From positions 1-13,700 of the forward strand of contig JACUUW010000028.1 in NCBI GenBank assembly GCA_014859075.1: DNA of 13,700 nt, read 5' to 3'. How positions within the stretch are numbered: the stretch's first letter is position 1; each line of letters opens with the position of its first letter. This document shows, piece after piece, positions 8,017-13,700 of this stretch. The position numbers were made by a program, and so were the translations under genes. The DNA comes from Desulforudis sp. (GTDB lineage: Bacteria; Bacillota; Desulfotomaculia; Desulfotomaculales; Desulforudaceae). The notes beneath the pieces are model-generated. The model did not search any database. It saw nothing but the letters and a program-made list of their open reading frames with translations, and had not been told where the DNA came from.

Positions 8017-8045
8017 ATTCTAGCATAGGCCCCGATGACCGTCAA
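8017..8045 (-). promoter_or_regulatory. sigma-A promoter of the riboswitch-metE transcript
   Basis: On the minus strand TTGACG (8045-8040) and TAGAAT (8022-8017) are separated by 17 bases, close to the vegetative consensus. Transcription would begin near 8010, about 15 bases before the riboswitch aptamer. Confidence 0.75.
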
Positions 8046-8075
8046 CAACTCCGGCGGAAAAGACCGTGTCAAGAC

Positions 8076-8086
8076 TTAGTAGGTAA
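8076..8086 (+). repeat. left terminal inverted repeat of the ISLre2-like element
   Basis: TTAGTAGGTAA; inverted partner at 8902-8912 with one mismatch. It lies 24 bases past the end of the reconstructed transposase frame. Confidence 0.5.
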
Positions 8087-8109
8087 TCTCCCAGCCGATT
8101 TAAATTTTA

Positions 8110-8823
8110 CTAGACTGTAGACCACTTCGGGCAACCAATCCCCCTCAGGATGTGCTTAACCCAATGTTTCCCGGCGTGCGGTCCTTCAAGGGCGGGCACG
8201 TTTTGAAAGCGGCACCGGCGCCCTCCCAGGCCACCCGGCTGCTCTTGGTGGTGGCCACCGTGTGCCGGTTCACCAGCCTGCCAGAGTCTTGGTCTTTGCC
8301 CTCGTAGCCGACCACCAGCTTGATTTCACCGTGGGTCTTGGCCGAGCGCTGCAATGGCACTACCACGCCGTCGGCCTCGATGGATAACTCCTGGACCACT
8401 TTGCCGCTTTCGGGAACAACACCGTCTTTAAATACAGCCTCACGTAAGGCTTCGGCATCCTGCGCAGCTTGTTCTCCCGCATCGCGCACCTCGGACCAGA
8501 CGGTCATCGGGTGAATCCCCGCCACCAAAAAATCCAGGATCCGGGCCGCGCGCCTAAAGGGCATCTCGGTGCCCAAATCCAGGATCAACCGCTTCATCCG
8601 CGGCGTAATCCGCCGGCGAGCGGCCAGCCCCAGGGCTTCGTCCAGCAGGAAACGGTACGCACCGGTCTTCCGGTCACGGTAGAGTCTACGCTTAAACGTC
8701 TTGTTGGACCAGCCGCTGCACCCGCTTCTCCAACTCATCCATATTCCGAACCGATCCGAACACCTCAAAAATTCCTTTCGTCAAAAACAGGACTACCTCG
8801 ACCAGAAAGCGAATCTTAAACAT
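8110..8823 (-). pseudogene. ISLre2-family (UPF0236) transposase, two internal deletions
   Basis: Three blocks of the transposase survive in different frames. Block 1, from the ATG at 8823, encodes 43 residues beginning MFKIRFLVEVVLFLTKG and ending in a stop at 8694-8692. Block 2 starts at about 8700 with TFKRRLYRDRKTGAYRFLLD, the typical ISLre2 core entry, and continues through VKDG-like and EADGVVVPLQR segments to about 8206. Block 3 (8205-8110, shifted frame) encodes QNVPALEGPHAGKHWVK and further residues to a TAG, the characteristic C-terminal end of the family. Full-length members have about 450-500 residues, so most of the catalytic half is lost at the second junction and the linker after the N-terminus at the first. 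It cannot make an active transposase. AAAGGAG lies 10-16 bases before the start codon within a structured leader. Confidence 0.85.
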
Positions 8824-8881
8824 GAGACCTCACTCCTTTGGCTGGGAGGGCTCCCCTTGTGGGAAGCCACTTGAGGTCTCA
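8823..8881 (-). promoter_or_regulatory. leader hairpin covering the IS transposase start codon
   Basis: A perfect 10-bp inverted repeat, TGAGACCTCA at 8823-8832 and TGAGGTCTCA at 8872-8881, brackets the ribosome binding site region. On the minus-strand transcript the 3' arm ends on the A of the ATG at 8823. Inside lies a second hairpin, GGCTCCCC (8849-8856) with GGGAAGCC (8861-8868). Similar structures in other insertion sequences block translation from transcripts that read in from outside; the role here is inference. Confidence 0.5.
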
Positions 8882-8901
8882 CTTCTATTTACGACCCCCA
8901 T

Positions 8902-8912
8902 TCACCTACTAA
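8902..8912 (-). repeat. right terminal inverted repeat of the ISLre2-like element
   Basis: On the minus strand TTAGTAGGTGA, matching 8076-8086 at 10 of 11 positions. The 186 bases from 8913 to 9098 contain no gene I can support and no clear promoter. Confidence 0.5.
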
Positions 8913-9084
8913 AACTATACACTCACTTCAAGCCATCTGGCACATGTGAATGCAGGAATGATTGAGGTCGCCGAATGGCCGCCGCCGGCCTTGCGTTTTC
9001 GGAATACGGCGGCGGCGCCCGACACAAGCTATGGACGCTGGAGATTTCATCCCCGGTGGAGAACTTATTCCCGTTGGGGAGCGG

Positions 9085-9092
9085 AAAGGAAG
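9085..9092 (+). promoter_or_regulatory. ribosome binding site deciding the DUF1614-like start
   Basis: AAAGGAAG lies six bases before the TTG at 9099. It supports a TTG start and argues against the longer frame from the ATG at 8946. Confidence 0.5.
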
Positions 9093-9098
9093 TCCGCC

Positions 9099-9731
9099 TT
9101 GCTCTTGCAGTCCATCCCCGTAGTGATCCTAATGGCCCTCTTGGCACTGGTATTTCTCGGTCTTTTGCACCGGGTGCTGGACCGCATGCGGCTGACCCGG
9201 TTGCAGGCTATGGTTCTGCTGGGGCTTATGCTCGTGGGGGGGTTCATGCCCGATATCGTGTTGGGCCGGGGGCTGGCCTTTAATGTCGGCGGCGCTTTGA
9301 TTCCTCTGGGTGTGTGCATCTACCTGCTGGCCACTGCGGATACCCGGCTGGAAAGAATACGGGGTGTGCTGGCGGCGGTGGTCGCCGCGGTGGTCCTGTG
9401 GGGCCTGGAGGTAATGCTTCCGGGTCAGCCGGGTATCGGCCGGTTCGACATCGATCCGCTCTATATGCCCCCCCTGGTGGCGGGGTTGACGGCTTACCTG
9501 CTGGGGCGTTCCCGGCGGGCGGCCTTCATCGGCGGGGTGCTCGGCGTTTTCCTGTTGGATCTGGGATTCTGGTTGTGGAATGTAGCGGCCGGGTTGCCGA
9601 TGGGACCGGTGGTCCTGGGCGGCGGCGGGGTGTTCGGCGCCATGGTGGTTGCCGGCGTATTCGCGGTGCTACTGGCCGAGCTGATCGGAGAAATCCGCGA
9701 ACGATTGGGAGGAGGTCCGGCCCATGTCTGA
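9099..9731 (+). CDS. DUF1614-like integral membrane protein
   Basis: From the TTG at 9099 this gives about 210 residues with six or seven predicted membrane segments, the first at about residues 5-22. The stretch FNVGGALIPLGVCIYLL and the later pattern of glycine-rich helices fit the DUF1614 family, whose function is not known. The start is inferred from AAAGGAAG six bases upstream. The frame is open back to an ATG at 8946, but that 51-residue extension is rich in R, P and W, begins close to the IS end and does not resemble the family. The stop overlaps the start of the SpoIIP-like gene by eight bases, so the two are almost certainly translated together and probably act together at the membrane. 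Confidence 0.75.
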   Translation: MLLQSIPVVILMALLALVFLGLLHRVLDRMRLTRLQAMVLLGLMLVGGFMPDIVLGRGLAFNVGGALIPLGVCIYLLATADTRLERIRGVLAAVVAAVVLWGLEVMLPGQPGIGRFDIDPLYMPPLVAGLTAYLLGRSRRAAFIGGVLGVFLLDLGFWLWNVAAGLPMGPVVLGGGGVFGAMVVAGVFAVLLAELIGEIRERLGGGPAHV

Positions 9732-10908
9732 GTGCGCGCGCGGGTTTCTAGTCGTCGTCATCCTGTCCTTGGTTGCCATGTTGTGTCCTGTTCCCGTGGA
9801 ATCCGGGACGTTTCCCGAGTTTGTGGACCAGTTCGACGAACTCATCGATCAGGAAATTACCGAAGGTCTTTACTACCGTTTGGTGGACGAGGACGGCCGG
9901 GTGATTATGGAGACCGGCCGGCGGCTTGAGGCGGGGGACCAGTACCTGGACGGCGACAACCGGCTCTACGAGGTGGTGCGGCTGGAAGACCGGACCGGTT
10001 ACGTCCGCCACGTGCGCACGGTGGCGCCCGGGGACCCCGAGTGGGGCGCACTGCCGGTGGGGTGGGACGAGGCCGCCGGCGGGCCGGTGCCGGTGCAGGG
10101 TTTGCCCAACCGGCGGATTGCCGTCTACCACACCCACAACGGCGAGTCCTATGTGCCCACGCGCGGCACGCCGAACGTGGACGGCCGGGGCGATGTGCAC
10201 GTGGTCGGTGAAACCTTCCGTGAGGCCTTGGAGGAACAGGGGGTGGATGTGATCCACGACGAGACCGTCCACCTACCCCAGGACCGGGGCGCCTACCGGC
10301 GCTCGCGGAACACGGCGGCGGAGCTTGTTGCCGAAGAGCCCGACGCCGTTTTTGACATCCACCGGGACGCGGCGCCGTGGGACGCTTATGCCGAGAGGGT
10401 GGACGGCGAGTGGCTGGCACAGATCATGTTCGTGGTCGGACGCCAGAACCCACATTTTGCGGTAAACCGGAGCTTCGCCTTCGACTTAAAGAATTACATT
10501 AACAACGAAGTCTATCCCGGGTTGATCCGGGGTGTTTTTATCGCCAACGGCAACTACAATCAGGACCTGCACCCCTTGAAACTGCTCCTGGAGGTGGGGG
10601 CGCACGAGAACACGCGGCGGGCGGCCGAGGAGAGTATCGTCCGGTTCGCCGAGGGGGTGAGCCTGTACCTTTACGGACCTGATCCCGGGCAGCCGGGACG
10701 GGCGCCGGTGCAGGGAGCGGACCGGACGGCGGCTTGGCGCAACGTGATTTTGGTTTTGTTGGTGGTGAGTCTGGCCGGTGGCGGGTTCTACTGGCTGAAC
10801 AACCCCGAGGTCGCGGACCGTCTGACCTCGGAGTTCGGAAGGCGGTACACCCGCCTGCGCGCCCGCTTGGAACAGCACTGGCAGGAAATAGTTCGTAAAC
10901 GGCGTTAG
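9724..10908 (+). CDS. stage II sporulation protein P-like amidase, membrane segment at both ends
   Basis: SpoIIP is a zinc-dependent amidase and endopeptidase that thins the septal wall during spore-former engulfment, acting outside the membrane. This 394-residue protein has an N-terminal hydrophobic segment at about residues 7-25 (signal peptide or anchor), a 50-residue region with YRLVDEDGRVIMETGRRLEA and YLDGDNRLYEVV, and then the SpoIIP catalytic domain from about 130 to 320. Expected residues are visible: H136, H138 and E141 in YHTHNGESY, H203 in FDIHRDA, and E280 in LLLEVGAHENT. A second hydrophobic helix lies at about 340-357, followed by a basic tail; this is not typical of canonical SpoIIP, which has one N-terminal anchor. 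AGGAGG stands eight bases before the ATG. It is probably a paralogue rather than the sporulation gene itself, which is normally found next to gpr; its precise role is open. Confidence 0.85.
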   Translation: MSECARGFLVVVILSLVAMLCPVPVESGTFPEFVDQFDELIDQEITEGLYYRLVDEDGRVIMETGRRLEAGDQYLDGDNRLYEVVRLEDRTGYVRHVRTVAPGDPEWGALPVGWDEAAGGPVPVQGLPNRRIAVYHTHNGESYVPTRGTPNVDGRGDVHVVGETFREALEEQGVDVIHDETVHLPQDRGAYRRSRNTAAELVAEEPDAVFDIHRDAAPWDAYAERVDGEWLAQIMFVVGRQNPHFAVNRSFAFDLKNYINNEVYPGLIRGVFIANGNYNQDLHPLKLLLEVGAHENTRRAAEESIVRFAEGVSLYLYGPDPGQPGRAPVQGADRTAAWRNVILVLLVVSLAGGGFYWLNNPEVADRLTSEFGRRYTRLRARLEQHWQEIVRKRR

Positions 10909-11027
10909 CCCGGCACGGCACGTCCACCGGCTGGGCCGAGCGGGCTCGTAGCGTTTCCCGAACGGGTAAAAAGGGAGCGGGCGGGGAAATCTATGCGGTG
11001 GATAAGTAGTCCAGGGGAGATATGTGA

Positions 11028-11525
11028 ATGGATCTGTCTACGCTGCAGGCGCTCGGCCCCACTTTCTCCGCGGCGGCGACGGCCACGCTCGCTCTTTTGA
11101 CCTTTTTTTCGGTGCGCGCCGCCCGTTCCATGGCCCACGAGATGTATGAAACCAGACTGGCAAATTTCCGGCCCATCCTATACACCGTCTTGAAACTGCA
11201 CGGGCCCAATGCCGACAGGCCGCCCTGTCTGTTCATCCGGAATGTCGGGCCCGGCCCGGCCATGGACATCGAGGTGCACTGCCGGGGTGACCTGCAAACG
11301 CGCAACCACATAGCCTTTTTCGGACCGGGGCAAAAAGTGGAACTGACTACGAGTGACGCCGACAGCAACGGAAAACAGCGGGAAGTTCGCGTGTCGGTCC
11401 GGTTCAAAGATATTTTCAACAATCCGATCACCATCGACACCGTTTACCGTTATGAAGCCGGTGCGGGTAAGGGTTTGGTCTTTCCGGTAGATACGACCAT
11501 GGAAGGCCGGGTTTGTAAGCGGTAG
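11028..11525 (+). CDS. small membrane-anchored protein of unknown function
   Basis: I do not recognise the family with confidence. The 165-residue protein has one hydrophobic helix near residues 13-31, a short charged linker (ARSMAHEMYETRLANFRP), and then a soluble part that looks rich in beta strands, with FIRNVGPGPAMDIEV and EVRVSVRFKDIF. The order 'one helix, then RP-x-L, then N-x-G-x-G-x-A' is seen in many uncharacterised bacterial and phage-associated membrane proteins. GGGGAG at 11014-11019, eight bases before the ATG, supports the start. It lies 119 bases after the SpoIIP-like gene and 117 before rubrerythrin, so co-transcription with either is possible but not shown; no clear promoter was found in the gap at 10909-11027. 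Confidence 0.7.
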   Translation: MDLSTLQALGPTFSAAATATLALLTFFSVRAARSMAHEMYETRLANFRPILYTVLKLHGPNADRPPCLFIRNVGPGPAMDIEVHCRGDLQTRNHIAFFGPGQKVELTTSDADSNGKQREVRVSVRFKDIFNNPITIDTVYRYEAGAGKGLVFPVDTTMEGRVCKR

Positions 11526-11642
11526 GAGGCAACAAGTGTTGGGATGTACGTCAATCAAGCCCTTTGTGGCAGGAATCACCGGGCGGGGTGCGGAATTATT
11601 GCCAAAATGTGCCGGAGAAAGACCGGAAGGAGTGCACGGGCA

Positions 11643-12179
11643 ATGAAGGAACTGAAAGGGACCAGGACGGAGGCGAACCTAAAGGCCGCTTTCGCCGGGG
11701 AGTCGCAGGCACGGAACAAGTATACCTACTTCGCCGCCGTGGCCAAGAAAGAGGGCTTTGAACAGGTTTCGGGGGTCTTTATGGAGACCGCCGAGCATGA
11801 GAAAGCGCACGCCAAGACCCTGATCAAGTTGCTGCGGGGCATCCAGGACACTTCGAAGAACCTCGAGACCGCCATTGAGGGCGAGAACTACGAATGGACC
11901 AGCATGTACAGGGAATTCGCCCAGGTGGCCCGGGAGGAGGGCTTTCCGGAGATAGCGGCGGTCCTCGAGAGCATCGGACGGGCCGAGGAGTTTCATGAGA
12001 GAAGGTTCAAGGCTCTGCTGCAGAACATCCGGAACGGTAAGGTATTCGCCAAGGATGAGTCGCTGAAGTGGAAGTGCCGGAACTGCGGCTACATCCACGA
12101 AGGGATTGAAGCGCCGGAGAAATGCCCGGCCTGCGCGCATCCCAGGGGCTATTTTGAAATGCTCGGTGAAAACTATTAG
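11643..12179 (+). CDS. rbr: rubrerythrin
   Basis: Rubrerythrin is a cytoplasmic di-iron peroxidase that removes hydrogen peroxide in anaerobes using electrons from rubredoxin or NADH systems. The protein has 178 residues. The ferritin-like domain shows E20 (FAGESQARNKY), the EHEKAH motif with E53 and H56, and later GENYEW and EEFHERRF carrying the remaining iron ligands. The C-terminal rubredoxin-like domain has C145, C148, C161 and C164 (CRNCGY and CPAC). The start is the ATG at 11643, with AAGGAG at 11627-11632; the frame is open back to 11544, but that part has no family similarity. All metal ligands are present, so it should be functional. It fits an obligate anaerobe that must survive brief oxygen exposure. 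Confidence 0.96.
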   Translation: MKELKGTRTEANLKAAFAGESQARNKYTYFAAVAKKEGFEQVSGVFMETAEHEKAHAKTLIKLLRGIQDTSKNLETAIEGENYEWTSMYREFAQVAREEGFPEIAAVLESIGRAEEFHERRFKALLQNIRNGKVFAKDESLKWKCRNCGYIHEGIEAPEKCPACAHPRGYFEMLGENY

Positions 12180-12236
12180 CAACGGGGGTAGGCCGTGCCG
12201 CAATAAGCAGGGATGCCCCGTTTCGGGGAGGAGTTC

Positions 12237-12266
12237 TTGCCGGAACGTAGAACTCATGGATAGAAT
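12237..12266 (+). promoter_or_regulatory. candidate sigma-A promoter for the GyrI-like gene
   Basis: TTGCCG at 12237-12242 and TAGAAT at 12261-12266 are separated by 18 bases. Transcription would start near 12273, about 30 bases before the ATG at 12306. The -35 element is imperfect. Confidence 0.45.
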
Positions 12267-12305
12267 TTACCGCCCGGACGGGTAGCATCGAGGAGGTTGA
12301 CTGCG

Positions 12306-12785
12306 ATGCCCGAAATCATAACGCTGAAAGAGATTCCGGCGGAGACTGTGGTTCATAAATCCGGGAAGGGGCCGTACAGCCTGATTCCGGAGACCATTCA
12401 GGAGTTGAATCTATGGATCAAGGAAAACGGCCACACTCCGGCGGGCCCGCCCGTCGGTGTGTATTTAAACAACCCCATGATGCCCCCCGAGGAGTTGCTG
12501 TGGGAGATCCGTATCCCGCTCAAGGTCGAGGAACCTCTTGCCCACCCCGATACCGAGACCACCCCCGGAGTCAAGGAAATCCCGGACCGGGAGGTGCTGG
12601 CCGCCGTGCGCGAAGGTGCGTTTGACACCCTGGGCGGTGTGCTGCAGGGGATGATCAGGTTCATGGTGGCGAACGGTTACCGCCTTGCCGCGGCGCCGGA
12701 AGAGGTGTTTCTGAAGGACCCGGTGTCCACCCCCCCGCACGAAATGGAGGGGGAGGTCCGCCTGACGGTGGAAGAGCGCACTTGA
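12306..12785 (+). CDS. stand-alone GyrI-like effector-binding domain protein
   Basis: The 159-residue protein matches the GyrI-like (AraC effector-binding, SHS2) domain, which binds small aromatic or cationic molecules and in some members hydrolyses them. Two related halves are visible: the first opens with EIITLKEIPAETVVHKSGKG and ends WEIRIPL; the second opens VKEIPDREVLAAVREGAFD and ends in EMEGEVRLTV, whose glutamates resemble the conserved acidic ligand-binding residue. No DNA-binding domain is attached, so it is not itself a classical regulator. The ATG at 12306 follows GAGGAGG by nine bases; a TTG at 12297 directly abuts the ribosome binding site and is unlikely. It appears to be its own transcription unit, with a candidate promoter and a strong terminator. 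The ligand is unknown. Confidence 0.8.
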   Translation: MPEIITLKEIPAETVVHKSGKGPYSLIPETIQELNLWIKENGHTPAGPPVGVYLNNPMMPPEELLWEIRIPLKVEEPLAHPDTETTPGVKEIPDREVLAAVREGAFDTLGGVLQGMIRFMVANGYRLAAAPEEVFLKDPVSTPPHEMEGEVRLTVEERT

Positions 12786-12814
12786 ACCGACGCTGACTTG
12801 ATTTCTGTTTCACT

Positions 12815-12861
12815 CAGGGATGAGACGCCGGCAGCAAGGCGTTTCATCCCTGATTCTTTTT
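12815..12861 (+). terminator. intrinsic terminator after the GyrI-like gene
   Basis: CAGGGATGAGACGCC (12815-12829) pairs with GGCGTTTCATCCCTG (12838-12852) over 15 positions, one of them a G-U pair, around an eight-base loop. ATTCTTTTT follows. It begins 29 bases after the GyrI-like stop. Confidence 0.9.
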
Positions 12862-12921
12862 GTGCTTGGAGCAGTACATATAATCTTCTTCAACCGCGAT
12901 ATAATGGATTAAACCGAGGGT

Positions 12922-13700
12922 GTGTATGTTCGAAGCTATATGGTTAGAGGTGTTCGTTACATACACCTGGTGTACACTTGTCGTCGGCGAAGCAAAGAAG
13001 AACGTGTTACGGTAGCTGTCCTGGACAAATACAACCCGGTTCGTTTGCAGGAGCTTCGGGAACTGGTCCGGGACTGGCAACCGTTGCGGCGGGCCCCGGC
13101 GGTAATCGAAGATGTTAGTGTCTTGAACCGCTCGGTTCCGGGGAAGGGATGGCACGCCACCAGACACACCCGGTGGTGTCGGCGTTGTAAGGTCTAGGGA
13201 GGAGGCAAAGCCCGTTATCTGGGACCGCAAGAAGCACTTCGCTTTGAAAGCCGCCGTGACCACGGCGAAGAATTCCGGTTTGAAACCGCCAAGCCTCTCG
13301 GCGGCGCCTGGGTGCTGCACGAACTGTGGCAGCAATTGGCCGTCGACCAGGTGCTCAAGAAACTGCTCAAAGAACGCAAGTTCCAAAGCCCGGTGGAGCG
13401 GGCCATCTTCGCTCTGGTGGCCAACCGGGCCCTGGCCCCGATGAGCAAGCGCGCCGTGGAAGAGTGGGTCGCCCCGTCTGGAGGACCGCATCCGGGCGCA
13501 CGTGCTGCTCTGTTGGTTGGCGCTGCTCTTGATTCGCGTAGCCGAGAACAAAACCGGACAGACCTGGAGAACCATTCGTACACACCTGGAGCGAATGCAC
13601 GTCGGCGAATTTGTGTTCCCCTCGGGACGTGTGCATCAGCGCACTGAAATCAAAGCTATTCAGCAAAAATTGTTTAAGGCCTTGGAAGTCCCCAAACCCC
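12922..13700 (+). pseudogene. IS1634-like (IS4-superfamily) transposase remnant, cut by the window edge
   Basis: The frame opens at a GTG at 12922 with MYVRSYMVRGVRYIHLVYTC, the usual style of IS1634-type N-termini, but meets a TAG at 13195-13197. The same frame then continues with ARYLGPQEALRFESRRDHG, KPLGGAWVLHELWQQL and NRALAPMSKRAVEEWV, recognisable N-terminal transposase segments. At about 13471-13478 the reading shifts to the next frame and jumps to RIRAHVLLCWLALLLIRV, HLERMHVGEFVFPSG and QRTEIKAIQQKLFKALEVP, which belong to the C-terminal end of this family. The central DDE catalytic region, several hundred residues in a full member, is missing. The protein is therefore inactive. The right end of the element lies beyond the window, so its terminal repeats cannot be checked. 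Confidence 0.75.

Larger units (their letters stand above)
8076..8912 (-). mobile_element. ISLre2-family insertion sequence, internally deleted
   Basis: A defective transposase gene (8110-8823) is bounded by short inverted ends: TTAGTAGGTAA at 8076-8086 and, on the other strand, TTAGTAGGTGA at 8912-8902 (10 of 11 identical). The two ends and both protein termini are kept while the interior has been cut twice, leaving about 840 bases where a full element would be roughly twice that. I found no convincing target-site duplication just outside the repeats, so the exact boundaries are provisional. It stands immediately upstream of the metE promoter on one side and of the DUF1614-like gene on the other. 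Confidence 0.7.

Noticed and set aside
8066..8922. Target-site duplication around the ISLre2-like element
   Set aside because: The eight to ten bases outside the two inverted repeats do not match.
8946..9098. Longer N-terminus for the DUF1614-like protein
   Set aside because: The extra 51 residues are rich in R, P and W, do not look like the family, and a good ribosome binding site precedes the TTG at 9099. The longer form cannot be fully excluded.
9748..10420. Long reverse frames opposite the SpoIIP-like gene
   Set aside because: High GC content opens long antisense frames; the arginine- and proline-rich products have no family features, while the plus-strand frame has clear SpoIIP motifs.
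12210..12230. Small hairpin CCCCG-TTT-CGGGG after rubrerythrin
   Set aside because: The stem is only five base pairs and no T-run follows, so it is not counted as a terminator.
1..13700. CRISPR array, tRNA or rRNA gene
   Set aside because: No regularly spaced repeats and no tRNA or rRNA signature sequences were seen on either strand.

Overview
The window reads as a chromosomal segment of a high-GC, anaerobic, spore-forming Firmicute, probably a Clostridia-type lineage of the Desulfotomaculum/Moorella/Peptococcaceae sort. The grounds are an oxygen-sensitive class III ribonucleotide reductase, a rubrerythrin, a SpoIIP-family protein, strong AGGAGG-type ribosome binding sites, frequent GTG/TTG starts and ISLre2-type insertion sequence remains. 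The species cannot be fixed from sequence alone.

Layout. (1) Positions 1-2504, plus strand: the 3' part of a gene for a polytopic 'Gate'/nucleoside-recognition-like membrane protein, then two overlapping genes for the ATPases of an oligopeptide/nickel-type ABC importer; its permeases and binding protein are presumably upstream of the window. (2) Positions 2468-8045, minus strand: a sigma-A promoter (TTGACG-17-TAGAAT), a cobalamin riboswitch, an intrinsic terminator, then metE (B12-independent methionine synthase), nrdD (class III ribonucleotide reductase) and a damaged nrdG (NrdD activase). No terminator is visible in the 71-bp metE-nrdD gap, so the riboswitch may control both metE and nrdD, two enzymes that replace B12-dependent counterparts. 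nrdG carries a stop at codon 3 behind a good ribosome binding site and a frameshift just after its radical-SAM cysteines. (3) Positions 8076-8912: an ISLre2-family element with both ends kept and two internal deletions, plus a leader hairpin that covers the transposase start codon. (4) Positions 9099-10908, plus strand: a translationally coupled pair, a DUF1614-like membrane protein and a SpoIIP-like cell-wall hydrolase with a membrane segment at each end. (5) Positions 11028-12861: a small membrane-anchored protein of unknown function, rubrerythrin, and a stand-alone GyrI-like ligand-binding protein with its own candidate promoter and a strong terminator. (6) Positions 12922-13700: a decayed IS1634-like transposase running off the window.

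The most notable unit is the B12-switched block. When B12 is scarce, the riboswitch should allow production of MetE and perhaps NrdD, yet the activase NrdD needs is broken here, so NrdD would need an activase from elsewhere in the genome. The DUF1614/SpoIIP-like pair is the best candidate for an undescribed small system.
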